64,000 nucleotides of DNA from NCBI RefSeq assembly GCF_949628265.1, contig NC_088787.1, forward strand, positions 6,562,501 to 6,626,500, in the 5' to 3' direction. Shown here in pieces: positions 45,357 to 55,784 of the stretch. The translations under genes were made by a program, and so were the position numbers. Each line of letters starts with the position of its first letter. Position 1 is the first letter of the stretch. The DNA is from Cloeon dipterum (Eukaryota > Arthropoda > Insecta > Ephemeroptera > Baetidae). The notes below the pieces were generated by a model. The model did no database searches and had not been told where the DNA came from. It saw only the letters and a program-made list of their open reading frames with translations.

Positions 45357-48031
45357 TAGAGCACTGTGCGGTGTCAATTTTCATTACCATGGTAACCGCA
45401 TTTTTTTAAATCAAAAACCACAACCGCATCGGTCTTGACAAAAACCGTAGTTGCGGTAACCGCAAAATTACCGCAAAACCGCAATTTATTTAATGTTTTA
45501 GAACAAAATAGTTTTCTTTTGGCAAGGCTTAAATTTAATTATTTCTGCGTGCAACTCCATATCGCGGGTTTTAACCATCATAATTGCAAAAACTTTTCAC
45601 CGTTAGACTCGTCTTTACCTTCCCTGAGCAGCTGGAGGGTTTAGGGGTTCTTACCCTCCACCCCTATACTTTAAACCCTTCGGAAATGAATAACATTTTA
45701 TAGCTCTGGATAATTTTATTAATTTACATTTTATTAAAAAACATTTTTTTTAGTTTTGGTTGAATGGGCGGGGTGGTAATTTAGTAGGAATTTAGGATGA
45801 TTTTAAATGTTTTGAAGCCAAGTCGATGCAAATGGAAGCAGATTAATTTTTTTATTAAAATTGAAGCAATGGGGTTGAGAGGGGATGAGGGTAAGTTCCC
45901 CATAAACACTTTGCCTGTTTAGTGGAGGTCAAGGCGAGTCTAACGGAAGTACATTTTTGCAATTCTGATTGTTGGAACCTGAGATTTGGAGGTTCAAAGA
46001 ACCCATAAAGTGGAAAAATGTAACTTATATTAAGTTATGAAATAACTATCAAGATATCCTAAAAATTACGCCATTCTGAAAAATTTGGCCCGGTTTTTAA
46101 TTGCGGGCACACATTTAAGTGGCTCTTGATCCGATCAACTTGTCCACTAAAAGAAGCCCAAATATTCCATTTATGATGCATCAATAACGTTGCTTGATAT
46201 TAGATTTAACACTTAATTTATTCAAAGAAAGGAGATTTTTTTAAATTTATGGTATATCATAAAAAGTGCCGTGCGAATTCCCAGAAATTACAACAACGTT
46301 ATACAAATACCCGTCCCGCGCGACTGCGGGACGCCCTACCCGTCCCGCGTGACTGCGGGACGCCATACCCGTCCCGCGGGACGCCCTACCCGTCCCGCGT
46401 GACTGCGGGACGCCATACCCGTCCCGCGGGACGCCCTACCCGTCCCGCGTGACTGCGGGACGCCCTACCCGTCTCGCAGGACGCCCTACCCGTCCCGCGT
46501 GACTGCGGGACGCCCTACCCGTCCCGCGTGACTGCGGGACGCCATACCCGTCCCGCGGGACGCCCTACCCGTCCCGCGTGACTGCGGGACGCCATACCCG
46601 TCCCGCGGGACGCCCTACCCGTCCCGCGTGACTGCGGGACGCCCTACCCGTCTCGCAGGACGCCCTACCCGTCCCGCGTGACTGCGGGACGCCCTACCCG
46701 TCCCGCGTGACTGCGGGACGCTCTACCCGTCCCGCGCGACTGCGGGACGCCCTACCCGTCTCGCAGGACGCCCTACCCGTCCCGCGTGACTGCGGGACGC
46801 TCTACCCGTCCCGCGTGACTGCGGGACGCCATACCCGTCCCGCGGGACGCCCTACCCGTCCCGCGTGACTGCGGGACGCCCTACCCGTCTCGCAGGACGC
46901 CCTACCCGTCCCGCGTGACTGCGGGACGCCCTACCCGTCCCGCGTGACTGCGGGACGCTCTACCCGTCCCGCGCGACTGCGGGCCGCCCTCCCCGTCTCG
47001 CAGGACGCCCTACCCGTCCCGCGGGACTGCGGGACGCTCTACCCGTCCCGCGTGACTGCGGGACGCCATACCCGTCCCGCGTGACTGCGGGACGCCCTAC
47101 CCGTCCCGCGTGACTGCGGGACGCCCTACCCGTCCCGCGGGACGCCCTACCCGTCCCGCGTGACTGCGGGACGCTCTACCCGTCCCGCGTGACTGCGGGA
47201 CGCCATACCCGTCCCGCGGGACGCCCTACCCGTCCCGCGTGACTGCGGGACGCCCTACCCGTCCCGCGTGACTGCGGGACGCCCTATCCGTCTCGCAGGA
47301 CGCCCTACCCGTCCCGCGTGACTGCGGGACGCCCTACCCGTCCCGCGTGACTGCGGGACGCCCTACCCGTCTCGCAGGACGCCCTACCCGTCCCGCGTGA
47401 CTGCGGGACGCCCTACCCGTCCCGCGTGACTGCGGGACGCTCTACCCGTCCCGCGCGACTGCGGGACGCCCTACCCGTCTCGCAGGACGCCCTACCCGTC
47501 CCGCGGGACTGCGGGACGCTCTACCCGTCCCGCGTGACTGCGGGACGCCATACCCGTCCCGCGTGACTGCGGGACGCCCTACCCGTCCCGCGTGACTGCG
47601 GGACGCCCTACCCGTCCCGCGGGACGCCCTACCCGTCCCGCGTGACTGCGGGACGCTCTACCCGTCCCGCGTGACTGCGGGACGCCATACCCGTCCCGCG
47701 GGACGCCCTACCCGTCCCGCGGGACGCCCTACCCGTCCCGCGTGACTGCGGGACGCCCTACCCGTCCCGCGTGACTGCGGGACGCCATACCCGTCCCGCG
47801 TGACTGCGGGACGCCCTACCCGTCCCGAGCGACGCCCTACCCGTGCTAAACAGTCGCATAATAAAAATGGTAAATTTTGATTCTCAAGATTTGCGGTTTT
47901 TGGTGGTACCACCGCAACCGCAAAAATGAAACCGCAACCGCACCGCAACCGCAAAATTATAACCGCATCTGCGGTTGTGGTGGGCGGTTTGTGGTTTTTT
48001 AGTACCAAAACCGCAACCGCACAGTGCTCTA
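45357..48031. mobile_element. hAT-like non-autonomous element carrying a satellite
   Basis: 2675 bp. Terminal inverted repeats TAGAGCACTGTGCGGT and ACCGCACAGTGCTCTA, 8-bp target duplication GCTGATAA: the hallmarks of hAT elements. Subterminal sequence is full of 'aaccgcaaaac' / 'gcggtttttgg' repeats at both ends. Inside are a dispersed repeat (45540-46020) and the GC-rich satellite (46310-47850). No transposase frame. Confidence 0.85.
46310..47850. repeat. GC-rich palindromic satellite, 29-bp and 21-bp units
   Basis: Tandem array built from a 29-bp unit (ACCCGTCCCGCG-TGACTG-CGGGACGCC[CT/AT]) and a 21-bp unit that lacks the central 8 bases (ACCCGTCCCGCGGGACGCC or ACCCGTCTCGCAGGACGCC). Each unit is itself a hairpin (CGTCCCGC / GCGGGACG). 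The order of long and short units recurs in blocks, a higher-order structure. Open frames across it are artefacts. Confidence 0.95.
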
Positions 48032-48039
48032 GCTGATAA
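48032..48039. repeat. Target-site duplication, right (GCTGATAA)
   Basis: Matches 45349-45356. Sequence after it continues the unit paralogous to 39460 onward. Confidence 0.85.
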
Positions 48040-48749
48040 TCAAATAGAACTTTTTCGTGTTTTGACACCGCAAGGTCGTGGCGTAGGAGCATTCGCTTTT
48101 CATCTTTTCTACGTTGTTTTCTTTAATTTAATTTCATAGGACACTTTCTTCGCAATTTGACACCAAAGTAAAATATTTAATTACCGAAAATTAGTTATTA
48201 TTTTTTTAATTGGAAGAAAATGTGATCGACAGCAGCCCATTTTCTCATTAAGCCTCTACAGTAAAAAGTAAAAAAAAAAACATTTCCTTTGCACCGAATT
48301 TATAAATTTATTTGAATAAATTTGACAATTTTGTATTTTTGTATCGATTGAAAAGGGTCAAGTTTTTTTAAGAAGGCTGAGTGATTTGATTAAACTAATT
48401 TCGACTTTGAAACAGGTCAACATAATTTCAGTATTTGTTTATCAGCTGTAATTTTGATTAAAATTTGGAAACATTTACTCATACATTAAATCCAAAAATT
48501 TGCACTTTTGCATAAAATATCAGCAAGTTCAGATGGTTTATAGCATATGTACAAAAGCACAACGCATGATGATTTTTTTGTAACAATTAAAAACTCACAA
48601 AAAATAATAATTTGTCTAAAATTTACGTTGGTTTAATTTTTTTGTTATTCTCTCAATCCTTCTTCTTGGTAAAGAAATGGTTCATTTAATAAAAAAATAT
48701 ACAGCATTTTTCCTCTAACAAAAATTATTGCTCAAAAACTGGCACATTA

Positions 48750-48816
48750 CGCCTTGCAGTGGAAAGCACGCTGCGCCGCAGAACAGTCCTCCGGTGCGGG
48801 TGGCCTAACTAGAAGT
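48750..48816. other. Conserved ~62-bp element, copy 3
   Basis: Third copy, with two or three base differences from the others, between P11 and P12. Confidence 0.6.
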
Positions 48817-49143
48817 AAATTTTTAAAGTTTTCTCCGTTATTACATCGTCATTGACAAAATCATGGTTTTAATAAGAAAAAAAAATGATTTGGGTCATCA
48901 TTGAGGGAAGAAATAATATATTTTCTATGAATCTTAAGTTTTTCGTGTTGTGACCATTTACATTTTTATTTCAAGTCAAAGTTCAGCTCAAAAGCAGATT
49001 GTTGCGACAATCAAACAGGGAAAACTTCTCTGTTTAATAATTATTAAAGCTTTGAGCGCTGCTGGCGAGCAGAGAATCTCTCTCTGTTTCGGCCTTCTTG
49101 GCGCTTTTGCTGCTGTGCTCCAGTCTCTCAGTGCACGCGAACC

Positions 49144-49419
49144 ATGCTGACCAAGCCTCTCGTTTGTTTCCTCTTCGTCCTTCTTGCTGTCGTGACGATT
49201 GCACTGGCGGACTACTCTTCATCTTCAGATTACGTCTCATACGAAGACTCAGAAAACGGACCAAATGCAACTCAGTTTTCTCTAATCGATGCAATGGCGA
49301 GAAAGTGTTCTGAAGGAAAAATGCGTCGCCGTGGAAAATGTGTTAAAATTATTACGGTAATTAATCAATCGAAATCTGTATATTGGTAATTATTTATATT
49401 CAACTTCTAGACTGGATAG
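49144..49419 (+). CDS. Secreted peptide P12 (AR/TK type, Cys-x10-Cys), tandem unit 3
   Basis: Exons 49144-49356 and 49411-49419 (ACG|GTAATT, TTCTAG|ACTGGATAG), 73 residues. Signal peptide about 1-22 (LVCFLFVLLAVVTIALA), acidic Ser-rich spacer (DYSSSSDYVSYEDSENG) with an NAT sequon, the segment TQFSLIDAMARK and tail KCSEGKMRRRGKCVKIITTG. The loop is long like the MLF-type peptides, unlike P8 and P10 of its own subfamily. TTG tail comes from the tiny second exon. Confidence 0.75.
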
Positions 49420-49842
49420 AGAAGAGGGTTAAAAGATGCAGCGATTGCGTTTCTTATTGGACTACGGACATCACGATTGAAGATCTTTCGCCTGCTTTGC
49501 ATTTTCCTATATAATATGTAACCAATAAAATATACTAAATAATATTTTTCCTCTTTGGATTTTGTTATGCAACATTTTTCCTTGGCAACATAAATTTCGT
49601 ATTTTTTTTCATATTAAATTTTACAGAAGGGAATAAAAAATTGGCAACACGTTCTGCAAGGTTAAAACTGATTTTTTTTATCATGGGCCACGGATAAAGT
49701 GATCATTTATATTTTTGCGTTTGATTTTATTTCAAGTCAAGGTTCAGCTCAAAGACAGATAGTTGATAATGTCTCTCTCTCTTGGCGCTGTTGCTGCCGT
49801 ATAGTTAAAAATCGTGCTCCAGTCTCACAGTCCGAACGAACC

Positions 49843-50118
49843 ATGCTGACCAAGCCTCTCGTTTGTTTTCTCTTCGTCCTTCTTGCTGTCGTGATGATTG
49901 CACTGGCGGACAACCCTTCATCAGATTCCTCCTCAAACGAAGACTCAGAAAACGGAACAGATGCAACTCAGCTTACTCTATTTGGAACATTGACGAGTGG
50001 CCGTTCTGAAGGAAAACGTCGCCGTGGAAGAGGTCTTGAAATTATCACGGTAAACAAAAAAAATATTAAATCTGAATATGTATGGTAATTATTTTTATTC
50101 AACGTCTAGAATGGATAA
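49843..50118 (+). CDS. Secreted peptide P13 (AR/TK type, no cysteine in the tail)
   Basis: Exons 49843-50049 and 50110-50118 (ACG|GTAAAC, TCTAG|AATGGATAA), 71 residues. Very close to P12 in signal peptide (LVCFLFVLLAVVMIALA) and spacer (DSSSNEDSENG), but the tail GRSEGKRRRGRGLEIIT has neither cysteine, so it would be a linear Arg-rich peptide. Tandem duplicate of P12 without the flanking MLF-type gene. Either a functional linear variant or a copy under relaxed constraint. Confidence 0.7.
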
Positions 50119-50699
50119 AGATGAGGGTTAAATACATACAGCAACCAACATCATACGATTGAACATCTTTCGCCTGCATTGCATTATTGTCATATAAGTA
50201 ATCAAAATAAACTATTTTTTTCCTTTTTGGACTTTGTTGTGTAGCGGTTTGCTCGTTTTCTAGTTTGGCTAAATAAATTTCGTAATGTTATATGTATTTA
50301 TTAAAAAAAAAATACAAAATTTGCTTCTCATTCTGCAAGATTCACCCCCGAATTTTATCATGGGCCGAATTTTATACACGAGAGAAAAATACTTGAAAAG
50401 TACACATTGCTCCAATGATTTCGTTTCTAGCTATCACAAACTTTTCTTATTTTTAAAACAGTCTGTTAAATTTTAGAAAATCAAGCGAGAAGCACTGCGT
50501 CTGCACATTGGGAACCAGGACATTCTTAAATAAATTGTATTAAATAGATCGTATGGAGAGAAATCAAAGCTTTCAGATGTTGTACAGTATTAAAAATTGT
50601 CCCCATTAAATTTTGCTTGCATATAAGCGTTTATAAATGTGATGATTTTTTGATCAGTCAAGGTTGAAAGGTTAAACGGTCAGATAAACGACCGACCAA

Positions 50700-51000
50700 C
50701 TCTCTTGTTTCTTTTATAATGTAACAATCTGAGATTGGTTTGCATAAACATCAAAAAATATAAATTTGTTCAATTATTTGTTTCAAATAAATGAAAGCAC
50801 ACACGGATTGACAAGAAGTTGGTCAGCGCGACCGTATAGGAAAAAATTAACTAAAAATAAAACTTAAAATGCGCAAAGAACAGCGCAGTTAGTCCCCAAC
50901 TTGTGTTTCATTTTTTTTAACTTTTGTAATTAGTTTACAACCTTTAATTAAAATTTTAATTCGCCTGAAGGCATAAGAAAGAAGATAGATAATTTATTGT
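50700..51000. repeat. Segmental duplicate of 54790-55110
   Basis: Shared 'attggtttgcataa', 'aaagcacacacgga', 'aaaatgcgcaaagaacagcg' and 'caacctttaattaaaa', continuing to 'ggcataagaaag'. It borders the orphan receptor exon. Confidence 0.75.
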
Positions 51001-51015
51001 TTTATGAAAAGAAAC

Positions 51016-51281
51016 CGACCAGATTGTGCCGCAGGAAAAGGAACGGCGCAGAACGTATTTAATGCTCACCCTCGTGGTGTGTTTCACGTTCATCGCTGAA
51101 GCCATTCCGTACTTTATTGGCGGGGTCCAAGGTATCCAACGGATCTTGAATATCATGATTATCTTCGGTGCTTCGCGGGGAGTTTTAATCTTTTTGCTGC
51201 TTGTGTGCGCTGACAAGTATGTGAGGAAGAGCTTTTGCAGCCGATGTTGTTGTAAAGGCCAGCGTGCTCAAGTAATCTAAT
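51016..51281 (+). pseudogene. Orphan last exon of a Methuselah-like receptor
   Basis: An open segment encoding VPQEKERRRTYLMLTLVV...ADKYVRKS and CCCKGQRAQVI, i.e. helices 6 and 7 and the tail, nearly base-for-base identical to the end of Mth-3 (57420-57677) including the AATAAA after the stop. No upstream exons or acceptor accompany it, so it cannot make a receptor alone. The high identity points to recent duplication or conversion. Confidence 0.8.
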
Positions 51282-51489
51282 AAATACACGTCATTTGAAA
51301 AATTGGATTTTTTTATAAATAGTTTGGCTTGTAAAAAAATCAGATTTTTCTTTCAATCGTTGGAATAAGCTTTTCATTCAAGGGTATACTTCGTAGACAA
51401 TATTTTATAGACCCTGAAGTCGAAGATTTTGCCCAAAATTTCTTGTCTTTCAAAGGGGGTTGAGAAATTATTTTTAGCAAAACCAAACT

Positions 51490-51778
51490 TAAATCCCCAA
51501 GTTTATTGACAGTTTTAATCCACTCGTGGCAAATTGCTCTAATTTAAATGAGCCCGCCATACACTACGTTTTATTACGCAGAATTAGCTAAAAATATCTG
51601 AGTACTGCGAAGACGAGGCTCGCGTCTGGCGAGCAAAACAATAACAAACGCAATTGCTAGCGATGCCTTGGATCTCCGATGCCTCTGGATGCGTCTGCGG
51701 CTGCTCTGCGGCAAGTGATTTCCCTGCTGCGCGAATACTGAATTTCTTTTCTTTAAAGCAATTCTTTCGTTCAGCGAG
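51490..51778 (+). promoter_or_regulatory. Mth-2 5' flank, duplicated as the Mth-4 5' flank
   Basis: Near-identical to 57770-58066: 'tagctaaaaatatctgagta', 'gaggctcgcgtctggcgagc', 'agtgatttccctgctgcg' and 'ctttcgttcagcgag'. Likely promoter and 5' UTR; TTCAG before the ATG may be an acceptor. Confidence 0.6.
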
Positions 51779-53943
51779 ATGAAATCCAGCATTTTCACCC
51801 TTCTCCTCGTCCTTAGGCTGGCTTTTGGCAAAGACCTCTGCAAAGAAGAATTAAGGACGAGTTTGGAGGGTGCAGTCTTACTGAAGAATGGATCTCTTTT
51901 GACCGGCGAAGGTGACAATTATCCCGAAGGCACGTTTTGGAAAGACGAGGCAGAATCATGGCACTGGTGGGTCTGTCCCTGCCTCTTGGCACCCTGCATC
52001 AGAATTTGCGACACAGGTTCGAAATAACTTTAACCTCAACATTCACGATGAAAATTAATTTATATAATAATAAATAAAGTCAAATTATTAAAATTAACAA
52101 AATCAGATAGTTAAAAAAAACATTGAGGATATACGAGCTGATCTAATTTACTAAATGAAAGAAAATTATATTTTCATCTCGTTTCTAGAAATCGTGGATG
52201 AAATTATTGAAGCTTATCGTGAAACTGAGCCCAACTTGCCCTTTCTGTGGGACGAAATTATTGAGACAGGCACGCCGCCGATAGAGAGCTTCAAACAATT
52301 AATCAACGCAAAATGTGATCGTTATCACGATATTTTAAATAAAGAAGACGTCATGATTTTGACGAGCGGAAAGATGAGATTGAAAAACAAAACGAAGCTA
52401 TATGGTGCCGAAAATTACTGCGTTCACCAAATGGTAAAAAATCAATGTTTTGGCAATTGTTTTGTCACTTTGGACACCAATTAAGCAGGATTCACTCAAT
52501 TCTAAGACTTTTCCGGCCACACTTCAAAACGTGTAAACGTGTATCCATTTTTTTTAGCCTGAAACTCCAAAAATATTTAACATTTACAACGGATATCAAA
52601 TTTTTCTATATATTGGTTTTTCATGATTTGATTAAATATTTATTTTATTTCCTTAGTCGAAAATATTTTGATCTCACCAGTAAAGAAACTATAAAAATAT
52701 TAGTAGAGCTAAAGCCCTCCGAAATTGTCCCTAAATACCATTTAAATTATTTGTTTCAGAAAAACCTATCTGGATATCCCAACCCAGCAATTAATAGCTT
52801 TAATATGTAATAATCAATCGCGAAAAATATGTTTTTAGGAAGGAATAAACTCCATACATCTAGTGCGCTGCCTGTCTAATCTAGAAGAGGAGTCTAAGGA
52901 AAAAACGCTTCCTAAGGAGTTTTACGAGAACACGTATATTTCGTGGTCAATTTTCTTTATCTTCGTCGTTGTGGCGGGCACGTTCAGCCCGGAAATTAAA
53001 TCGATTTTCGGGGAGGGCATGCTTTGCTTCCTGGCATGTCTGTTAGTGGCTTGCGTCACCTTGTCTGTCAACAGCTACATTTTTCAGACCGGCAAATTTG
53101 ACCAAATCTCAATCCAGGTGGAGCTGTGCATTTCAATTGGTAGGAGAATTTTTACAAAATTCTAGATCAACTTAATTTTATTACATTTTTAGGATTCATC
53201 CTCTTATATTCATATCTGGCATCCTTTTTCTGGCTCAACACGATGTGCATCGAAATTTTTTTAACTTATAAAGGGTAAAATTTGATTTTTTTAATTAAAC
53301 CTGTTGCTTCATTAATAAATTTAAGCTTTAAAGCGAAAGATAGAAAAATTGCTGACTAGGCCTTAAAAGTAAATAATTATTTCACAAAGTTGAGTGAATT
53401 TAAGGAGGTGTATTGTAATTTTTTTATTTGCATTTGTGGCCATAGTCACGTAGCACAGAACTTTGTTTGATATGCATACATCCAAAGAGTCTCCACACAT
53501 TTTCATTTGTTTCAGGATTATTAGCACAGGAAAAAACTACTTTTCAAAGTTTGCAATTTACTCATTTGGCGGACCTTTGGTAATAGTGGCCGTGGCCCTA
53601 TATTTCAACCTGATCAATGACGAGAACTCCATTTTCAACCCAAATATAGGAAATGGATTATGCACCATAAACGGCAAGTTCTAAAATAATTCGTCGTAAT
53701 AATTATTAAAAAAAAAAAATGCAAACCACAGGCAGAGCGCCCATGTTGCTTTACTTCCATGGACCAATCTTGATTTTGCTTGTGGCCAACGTCGGCTTGT
53801 TGTCTGCAACCTGGGCAAGTGGCGAGCCGGTCCAAACCACGGAGGAAACCGACCAGACGGTGTGGAAGATAAAGTTTCGCATATTTTATCTAGCGATAAC
53901 CCTCTTGGAGATTTTCTTTCGCATCAGAGGAGCCATTGCGTAA
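51779..53943 (+). CDS. Mth-2: Methuselah-like receptor, C-terminally truncated
   Basis: Exons 51779-52016, 52189-52433, 52839-53139, 53193-53274, 53516-53673 and 53732-53943, all in phase; the fifth intron begins with GC (AACG|GCAAGT), a GC-AG intron where the paralogues have GT. Signal peptide 1-18, ectodomain with WWVCPCLLAPCIRICDTG, helices 1-5 present. After DQTV the sequence departs from Mth-3 and stops at 53941-53943, losing helices 6 and 7. Decayed remains of the missing end lie at 53980-54090. Either a pseudogene in the making or a five-helix product with an intact ectodomain. Confidence 0.75.
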
Positions 53944-54249
53944 TTTTACGGTTACGGTGTCCGAAGAATCTTAAGAATCACGATTCTTCAGTGCTGCGTG
54001 GAGAGTTTTTGTCTTTTTTGACCTTGTGTTCGCTGACAAAGAGTTTGAGCAGCCGATTTTTTAAAAGCCAGCGTGCTCAAAAAATAAATAATAAATATGT
54101 CACGGAAAAATAATGAATGTGGCTTTTATTAAGTATCAAAAAATTCTTTTTAATAAATTTGCTGACATTCAAAATAGAATAAAAATTTTATAATTTTATA
54201 ATCATTTTTGTGGAGCCTATATATAGCAACAATAAACTGAAATTCCCAA

Positions 54250-55784
54250 TTTTACCGACAGGTCTCATCCTCTATTTTGAATGAACCCGCAGTACTAATA
54301 CACTCAGAGTTTGCGAAATGCATCTGTGCCCAACTCGCATAACAAAAACAGGTAGTCGCAAGCGATGCCTCAACGTGAACAGATCCTCTTGCAACACGAA
54401 GACTGAATGAGTTGGTCAACCATTGGGGTACTGTTCCCAAAACCACCTGCGTAATATTTGATCTCAAGTCCGCGCGCTCCATTGTTTTGGTTTAAAATGC
54501 TCAAATCAATTGCACATTTTATAATTCTATCAATTTCTTAGTAAATTTGGAGAAGAAAAGCATTTTGATGGAAATAAAAGCAATAGGAGCTGAAAAATCT
54601 AAATTTAAAGGATCGAACCTCCCCTGATTTTATAAATGTTTTAAATTGGTTCGGTTTTCTAGGAGATAATGTTTGAAGGAAACTTCTTATTTCCGCGCAC
54701 TTATGCGAATATAGAACTAAAACTCACGATATTTGTTGTTTCAATTTAATTTAAGAAGAAAATTATTGTAATAAAATGTTGAGCTTTTAATTTATATTAA
54801 GAATAAAACCACGCAATTGTTTCATAATGCATCAATCTGAAATTGGTTTGCATAATCATAGAAAAATTTGGTTCAAAATTTGTTGCGTATGGATAAAAGC
54901 ACACACGGAGTGACAAGAGTTTAGTCAGCGCAGCCCTCTTGAAAAATTTTTAAATAAAAAAGGGTAAAAATGCGCAAAGAACAACGTAATTAATCCCGAA
55001 TGTGTGTTTCATTTTTTATTAATTTTTAAAAACATTTGTTTTTATTTACAACCTTTAATTAAAAATTGCGTCTTTGTCTCAAGGCATAAGAAAGACAACA
55101 GATAATTTATTTTAATATGAGAATATATTGACTCGAAATTTTGGTCAATAACTACAAAAAAGGTAAGAAAAGCGCAGTGCATTGTATTTTGCTTCGCGCT
55201 ACAACAGTTTTCTAACGCTCCTATTTTTAGTGGCTTTTTTCCCTCCAATAAATATTTCTCTCAAATTTTTAGTCAAAACGGATATTTCCCACGTGAAAGC
55301 AGGTTTTGCTGCAATTTGCAAATCTTTTAAAAAAACGTAAAGGATTTTCTTTAATTTTTGCTCTCGAATTTCATTTTAATTAATTTCTTACACTCTATAA
55401 TATATAAAACAAGATTTAATAATTCCTATTCTGTTGCTATGTGAAGGGAGCGAGGCGCCGTGCAGAGGCGCCATGTGGAAGCGCGCTTACTTGAGATGCT
55501 GTTTATTATGACTGAGTATATACGCAATGCAACATCCCGCGGGCCAGTTTAATGACATCACAGCCTCCAAAGCAAAGAAAAAAAAACCCGCAGCTTGTGT
55601 CAGAAATAAAATCAGTCCCTATCGAAGCCTCTATGGATGCAGTTCGCTGTTGGTACTCGCAGACAGACTCGGTTACAACAGGTTCGCGATTTTTCCGATT
55701 TTTTTTTTTAAATACACATTATTATTTTAAATTGTTGAATGTGATTTTATTTTTAAAATTTTATCTCAACAGCAGCGAGATATT
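54250..55784. other. Spacer between Mth-2 and Mth-3
   Basis: 54250-54480 resembles the presumed 5' UTR exon and promoter of Mth-5 (60680-60960): 'gtcgcaagcgatgcctc', 'cgaagactgaat'. 54710-54800 is a fragment of the P3 3' UTR. 54790-55110 duplicates 50700-51000. 55527-55690 is more GC-rich and may hold a non-coding first exon of Mth-3. Confidence 0.6.

Noticed and set aside
46249-48092. Open frames across the satellite (Arg/Pro-rich repeats on both strands)
   Set aside because: They result from stop-free GC-rich tandem repeats inside a transposon, with no start context or splice sites.
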